Position numbers and translations under genes: made by a program
Part shown: piece by piece, positions 6,451-8,368 of the stretch
Position numbering within the stretch: the first letter of the stretch is position 1
How the letters are laid out: every line of letters starts with the position of its first letter
The notes under the pieces: generated by a model
Database searches by the model: none
What the model saw: only the letters and a program-made list of their open reading frames with translations
Told to the model about the DNA's origin: nothing
Source: DAOSWM01 sp035380045
Lineage (GTDB): Bacteria > Bacteroidota > Bacteroidia > Bacteroidales > Tenuifilaceae
Reading direction: 5' to 3'
NCBI GenBank assembly: GCA_035380045.1
Contig: DAOSWM010000103.1
Span: 1 to 8,368 of the forward strand
Length of the DNA: 8,368 nt

Positions 6451-7143
6451 ATGAAAACAATCGGTTTCATAGGCGGAATGAGTTGGGAATCGTCGGTGGT
6501 GTACTACGAAATTGCCAACCGTAAAGTACGCGAAAAGCTTGGAAAGTTTCACTCGTGCAAGAACGTAATGTACACCGTTGATTTCGATGAGATTCAACGA
6601 TTACAGCATGAAGATAAATGGGATGAACTCGACGAAATTATGGCCGATGCGGCCAAACGGCTGGAACGTGCCGGAGCCGATGTAGTTGTGCTTTGCACAA
6701 ACACAATGCACCTGTGCGAAGATGCAATAAGAAAAAGCATTTCAATCCCCTTTCTTCACATAGCGGAGGCTACCGGACAGGCAATTGTTGAACATGGAAT
6801 TTCAAAGGTTGCACTCCTTGGAACCAAATTCACCATGGAGAAGGATTTCTACAAAAAAACGTTGCTCGAAAAATTTGCGATTGAAACAATTATTCCCAAC
6901 CAGCAGGAACGAGAAATAATCCATAGCGTAATATACAACGAACTGGTTCAGGGAGTTATTAAGGAAGAGTCGAGAGCCAGTTTTGTAAAAATAATTCACG
7001 AATTACATCGTAAGGGAGCAGAGGGAGTAATTCTAGGTTGCACAGAAATTCCACTGCTTATTTCCGATAAGGATGTAGAAATACCAGTTTTCGACACAAC
7101 AACAATCCACGCTGAGAAGGCGGTTGAGTGGGCGATAGACTAA
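6451..7143 (+). CDS. Aspartate/glutamate racemase family protein
   Basis: A 230-residue cytoplasmic PLP-independent amino-acid racemase that uses two cysteines as acid and base. Seen: N-terminal IGFIGGMSWESSVVYYEIAN typical of the aspartate racemase/YgeA branch; the first catalytic cysteine C82 in VVVLCTNTMH; the strand KVALLGTKFTM opening the second half-domain; the second catalytic cysteine C197 in GVILGCTEIPLLI; and the closing PVFDTTTIHAEKAVEWA. Length and cysteine spacing match the family, so it is probably active. The substrate (aspartate, glutamate or another amino acid) cannot be fixed: YgeA-type proteins have broader specificity than dedicated aspartate racemases. A role in supplying D-amino acids for peptidoglycan or in D-amino-acid turnover is inference. 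The ATG at 6451 gives a clean beta-strand start and has no Shine-Dalgarno. It follows the palindromic repeat after cysS and precedes the duplicated region before the sirtuin gene; no functional link to either neighbour is evident. Confidence 0.9.
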   Translation: MKTIGFIGGMSWESSVVYYEIANRKVREKLGKFHSCKNVMYTVDFDEIQRLQHEDKWDELDEIMADAAKRLERAGADVVVLCTNTMHLCEDAIRKSISIPFLHIAEATGQAIVEHGISKVALLGTKFTMEKDFYKKTLLEKFAIETIIPNQQEREIIHSVIYNELVQGVIKEESRASFVKIIHELHRKGAEGVILGCTEIPLLISDKDVEIPVFDTTTIHAEKAVEWAID

Positions 7144-7158
7144 CATGAAGAAAACAAA

Positions 7159-7400
7159 TAATTGAATGTTATTGGATGATTGAAGGGAGAAACTAAGGTT
7201 GAAGAGCGGAGGTAAGACTTTCCAACTTCCAATCTTTAGACTTGGAAACATAGAGCGTTTAAAATTGATTGATTGGTTAGTTTTTACTTTTGCTAGATTG
7301 ATTGATAAACAAGATTGAATGTATTGTTAAAATTAACCTCTATTGTGCCTACTGTGCCTATTGTGGTAAAAACCTAGACATTTAACATGAAAAAACTTGT
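7159..7400. repeat. Tandem duplication, copy 1 (about 241 bp)
   Basis: Seen: two blocks occur twice in the same order. Block A, 54 bp starting AATTGAATG, lies at 7160-7213 and 7401-7454. Block B, 55 bp starting TGCCTACTG and ending in the first 14 bases of the sirtuin gene, lies at 7346-7400 and 7555-7609. All visible bases are identical. The unit is 241 bp (7160 to 7401). Copy 1 is complete and includes a candidate promoter at 7285-7292, degenerate 9-bp repeats (ATTGTGCCT, ACTGTGCCT) near 7342-7360 and runs of ATTG. Identity without divergence suggests a recent duplication or an assembly effect. Confidence 0.85.
7285..7292 (+). promoter_or_regulatory. Candidate -7 promoter element for the sirtuin gene
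   Basis: TACTTTTG matches TAnnTTTG exactly. A possible -33 element, ATTG at 7264-7267, is 17 bp upstream, slightly closer than ideal. Before duplication it would have lain about 95 bp from the sirtuin ATG. In the present arrangement transcripts from this copy would run through the truncated start at 7387 first. The second copy of the element, if present, falls in the unsequenced gap. Confidence 0.35.
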
Positions 7401-7437
7401 AATTGAATGTTATTGGATGATTGAAGGGAGAAACTAA
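7387..7437 (+). pseudogene. Truncated duplicate of the sirtuin gene start
   Basis: ATGAAAAAACTTGT (7387-7400) is identical to the first 14 bases of the sirtuin gene at 7596-7609, together with at least 41 bp upstream. After the duplication junction the reading continues for a few unrelated codons to TAA at 7435-7437, giving a 16-residue peptide beginning MKKLVIE. It is the by-product of the tandem duplication and not a gene in its own right, but it may be translated from the duplicated leader. Confidence 0.75.
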
Positions 7438-7609
7438 GGTTGAAGAGCGGAGGTNNNNNNNNNNNNNNNNNNNNNNNNNNNNNNNNNNNNNNNNNNNNNN
7501 NNNNNNNNNNNNNNNNNNNNNNNNNNNNNNNNNNNNNNNNNNNNNNNNNNNNNNTGCCTACTGTGCCTATTGTGGTAAAAACCTAGACATTTAACATGAA
7601 AAAACTTGT
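7401..7609. repeat. Tandem duplication, copy 2, interrupted by the assembly gap
   Basis: Block A (7401-7454) and block B (7555-7609) are identical to copy 1. The middle is replaced by N. If copy 2 is complete, the missing part corresponds to 7214-7345 and would be 132 bp, not the 100 N shown. More than two copies could also hide in the gap. After T7609 the sequence continues into the intact sirtuin reading frame. Confidence 0.8.
7455..7554. other. Assembly gap of 100 N
   Basis: Exactly 100 ambiguous bases, the usual placeholder for a gap of unknown size. It lies entirely inside the second copy of the tandem duplication, which explains why short reads failed to close it. Nothing can be annotated within it. 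Confidence 0.97.
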
Positions 7610-8288
7610 TGTCCTTACGGGTTCGGGAATATCGGCTGAGAGCGGATTACGGACATTCCGCGAGATGGGCGGATTGTGGGAAGAGTACGATGTTACAGAG
7701 GTTGCCAGTCCCGAAGCATGGCGTAATAATCCGGAGCTAGTTCAACGTTTCTACAACGAACGCCGAAGACAACTTTCCACTGTTGAGCCAAATAAAGGAC
7801 ATATTGCGCTTGCGCAGGCTGAAAAGGATTTTGAGGTTATAATCATCACTCAGAATGTTGATAATCTTCACGAGCGTGCGGGAAGTTCAAATATCCTTCA
7901 TCTTCATGGCGAGCTCACAAAGGTTCGTTCAACTGTTGACCCCGATCTGATTTACGATATTGGGAACCGCGATTTGAACATGGGCGATAAATGCGAGAAA
8001 GGATCGCAGCTACGACCCCACATTGTTTGGTTTGGCGAGGCTGTTCCAAATATTATTCCGGCGGCGGAAATTGTTTCCCAAGCCGATATTTTTGCGGTGG
8101 TTGGAACTTCGCTAAACGTTTACCCGGCAGCAGGTTTGCTGGATTATGCTCCCAAAGGAATTCCAATATTTCTGGTCGATCCCAACGTTGTTCCGGTTTA
8201 CTCACGGTTCGATATTACTTTTATTCAGGAACCCGCAACTGTTGGAGTTCCCAAAATGATGGAGAAGATAAAAAGTAAATTCAATTAA
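7596..8288 (+). CDS. Sir2-family NAD-dependent protein deacylase lacking the zinc cysteines
   Basis: A 230-residue cytoplasmic sirtuin that removes acetyl or other acyl groups from lysines, consuming NAD+. Seen: NAD-binding GSGISAESGLRTFRE (9-23) and GGLWEEYD; FYNERRRQL with Y53 and R56, the Y-x-x-R pair that marks CobB/SIRT5-type class III enzymes able to act on succinyl or malonyl lysine; TQNVDNLHERAG (85-96); catalytic H104 in LHLHGEL; RPHIVWFGEAVP after the insert; VVGTSLNVYPAAGL as the second NAD contact; and IFLVDPN near the end. The small domain, about residues 108-138, has one cysteine (C133) instead of the usual four, so it probably binds no zinc; I recall this form as common in Bacteroidota. 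Core residues are complete and it is probably active. The ATG at 7596 is fixed by the NAD-binding strand. Its upstream region and first 14 bases are duplicated. Confidence 0.93.
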   Translation: MKKLVVLTGSGISAESGLRTFREMGGLWEEYDVTEVASPEAWRNNPELVQRFYNERRRQLSTVEPNKGHIALAQAEKDFEVIIITQNVDNLHERAGSSNILHLHGELTKVRSTVDPDLIYDIGNRDLNMGDKCEKGSQLRPHIVWFGEAVPNIIPAAEIVSQADIFAVVGTSLNVYPAAGLLDYAPKGIPIFLVDPNVVPVYSRFDITFIQEPATVGVPKMMEKIKSKFN

Positions 8289-8298
8289 ATATATTTTC

Positions 8299-8306
8299 CA
8301 TCTTTG
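8299..8306 (+). promoter_or_regulatory. Candidate -7 promoter element for the gene at the right edge
   Basis: CATCTTTG matches TAnnTTTG at seven of eight positions (C for the first T) and is followed by CACA, in a T-rich context 10 bp after the sirtuin stop. It lies 41 bp before the ATG at 8347, the same spacing as the cysS element. An expected transcription start is near 8313. Confidence 0.4.
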
Positions 8307-8329
8307 CACATTGAGCCTGTCGAAATGTG
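8307..8329. repeat. Short inverted repeat with a GAGCCTGTCGAA core
   Basis: Seen: CACATT (8307-8312) and AATGTG (8324-8329) flank GAGCCTGTCGA. On the minus strand the core reads TTCGACAGGCTCA, which I recall as a dispersed intergenic motif in Bacteroidota; this cannot be checked here. It would lie at the start of the leader of the next gene. Confidence 0.45.
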
Positions 8330-8346
8330 ATGTAAGTTTATTATTA

Positions 8347-8368
8347 ATGAAAAGAGCATTAGTTTCCA
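8347..8368 (+). CDS. Start of a gene running off the window, possibly purH
   Basis: An ATG at 8347 opens a frame reading M-K-R-A-L-V-S before the window ends. It has a promoter-like element 41 bp upstream and follows the sirtuin gene on the same strand. The seven residues match the start I recall for PurH, the bifunctional AICAR transformylase/IMP cyclohydrolase of purine synthesis, which often begins with a K-R-A-L-I/V-S-V-S-D-K type sequence. Seven residues are too few to assign a function; this is a lead only. Confidence 0.4.

Noticed and set aside
7159..7609. Insertion sequence or CRISPR array as explanation of the direct repeats
   Set aside because: There are no terminal inverted repeats, no transposase frame and no regular repeat-spacer units; it is a simple tandem duplication with an N gap.

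Overview
The window reads as chromosomal DNA from a member of the Bacteroidota, most likely an environmental, possibly motile Bacteroidales-type organism. The evidence is moderate A+T content, genes without clear Shine-Dalgarno sequences, TAnnTTTG-type promoter elements (best example upstream of cysS at 4777-4784), a sirtuin with the compact zinc-poor insert I associate with this phylum, and short palindromic intergenic repeats of a kind I recall from its genomes. The genus cannot be named from the sequence alone.

Left half (1-4428), a sensory and envelope block: a plus-strand TonB-dependent outer-membrane receptor (54-2048) faces a minus-strand pair, yfiR-like (3892-4428) then a methyl-accepting chemotaxis protein (2122-3870), only 21 bp apart. 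A strong hairpin terminator separates the convergent units. I infer that the three form one signalling module: outer-membrane receptor, small periplasmic YfiR-family protein and inner-membrane chemoreceptor. The chemoreceptor ends in a long Lys/Pro-rich tether and a terminal DYEKF, which fits the x-aromatic-x-x-aromatic CheR-binding pentapeptide.

Middle (4429-4825): a 397-bp A+T-rich divergent intergenic region with several dyads, including a perfect 7-1-7 palindrome, and the cysS promoter element.

Right half (4826-8368), housekeeping genes all on the plus strand: cysS, an aspartate/glutamate racemase family gene, a Sir2-type NAD-dependent deacylase, and the first codons of another gene that resembles the purH start. 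The cysS-racemase spacer holds a roughly 125-bp imperfect inverted repeat with a nested G+C-rich hairpin. The racemase-sirtuin spacer holds a tandem duplication of about 241 bp that copies the sirtuin promoter region and its first 14 coding bases. It is interrupted by exactly 100 N, so the true copy number and length there are unknown.

The most original signals are the YfiR-chemoreceptor-TonB receptor module, the CheR-tether-like C-terminus, the palindrome over the receptor start codon, and the duplicated sirtuin leader. No insertion sequence, phage gene, CRISPR array, tRNA or rRNA was seen.
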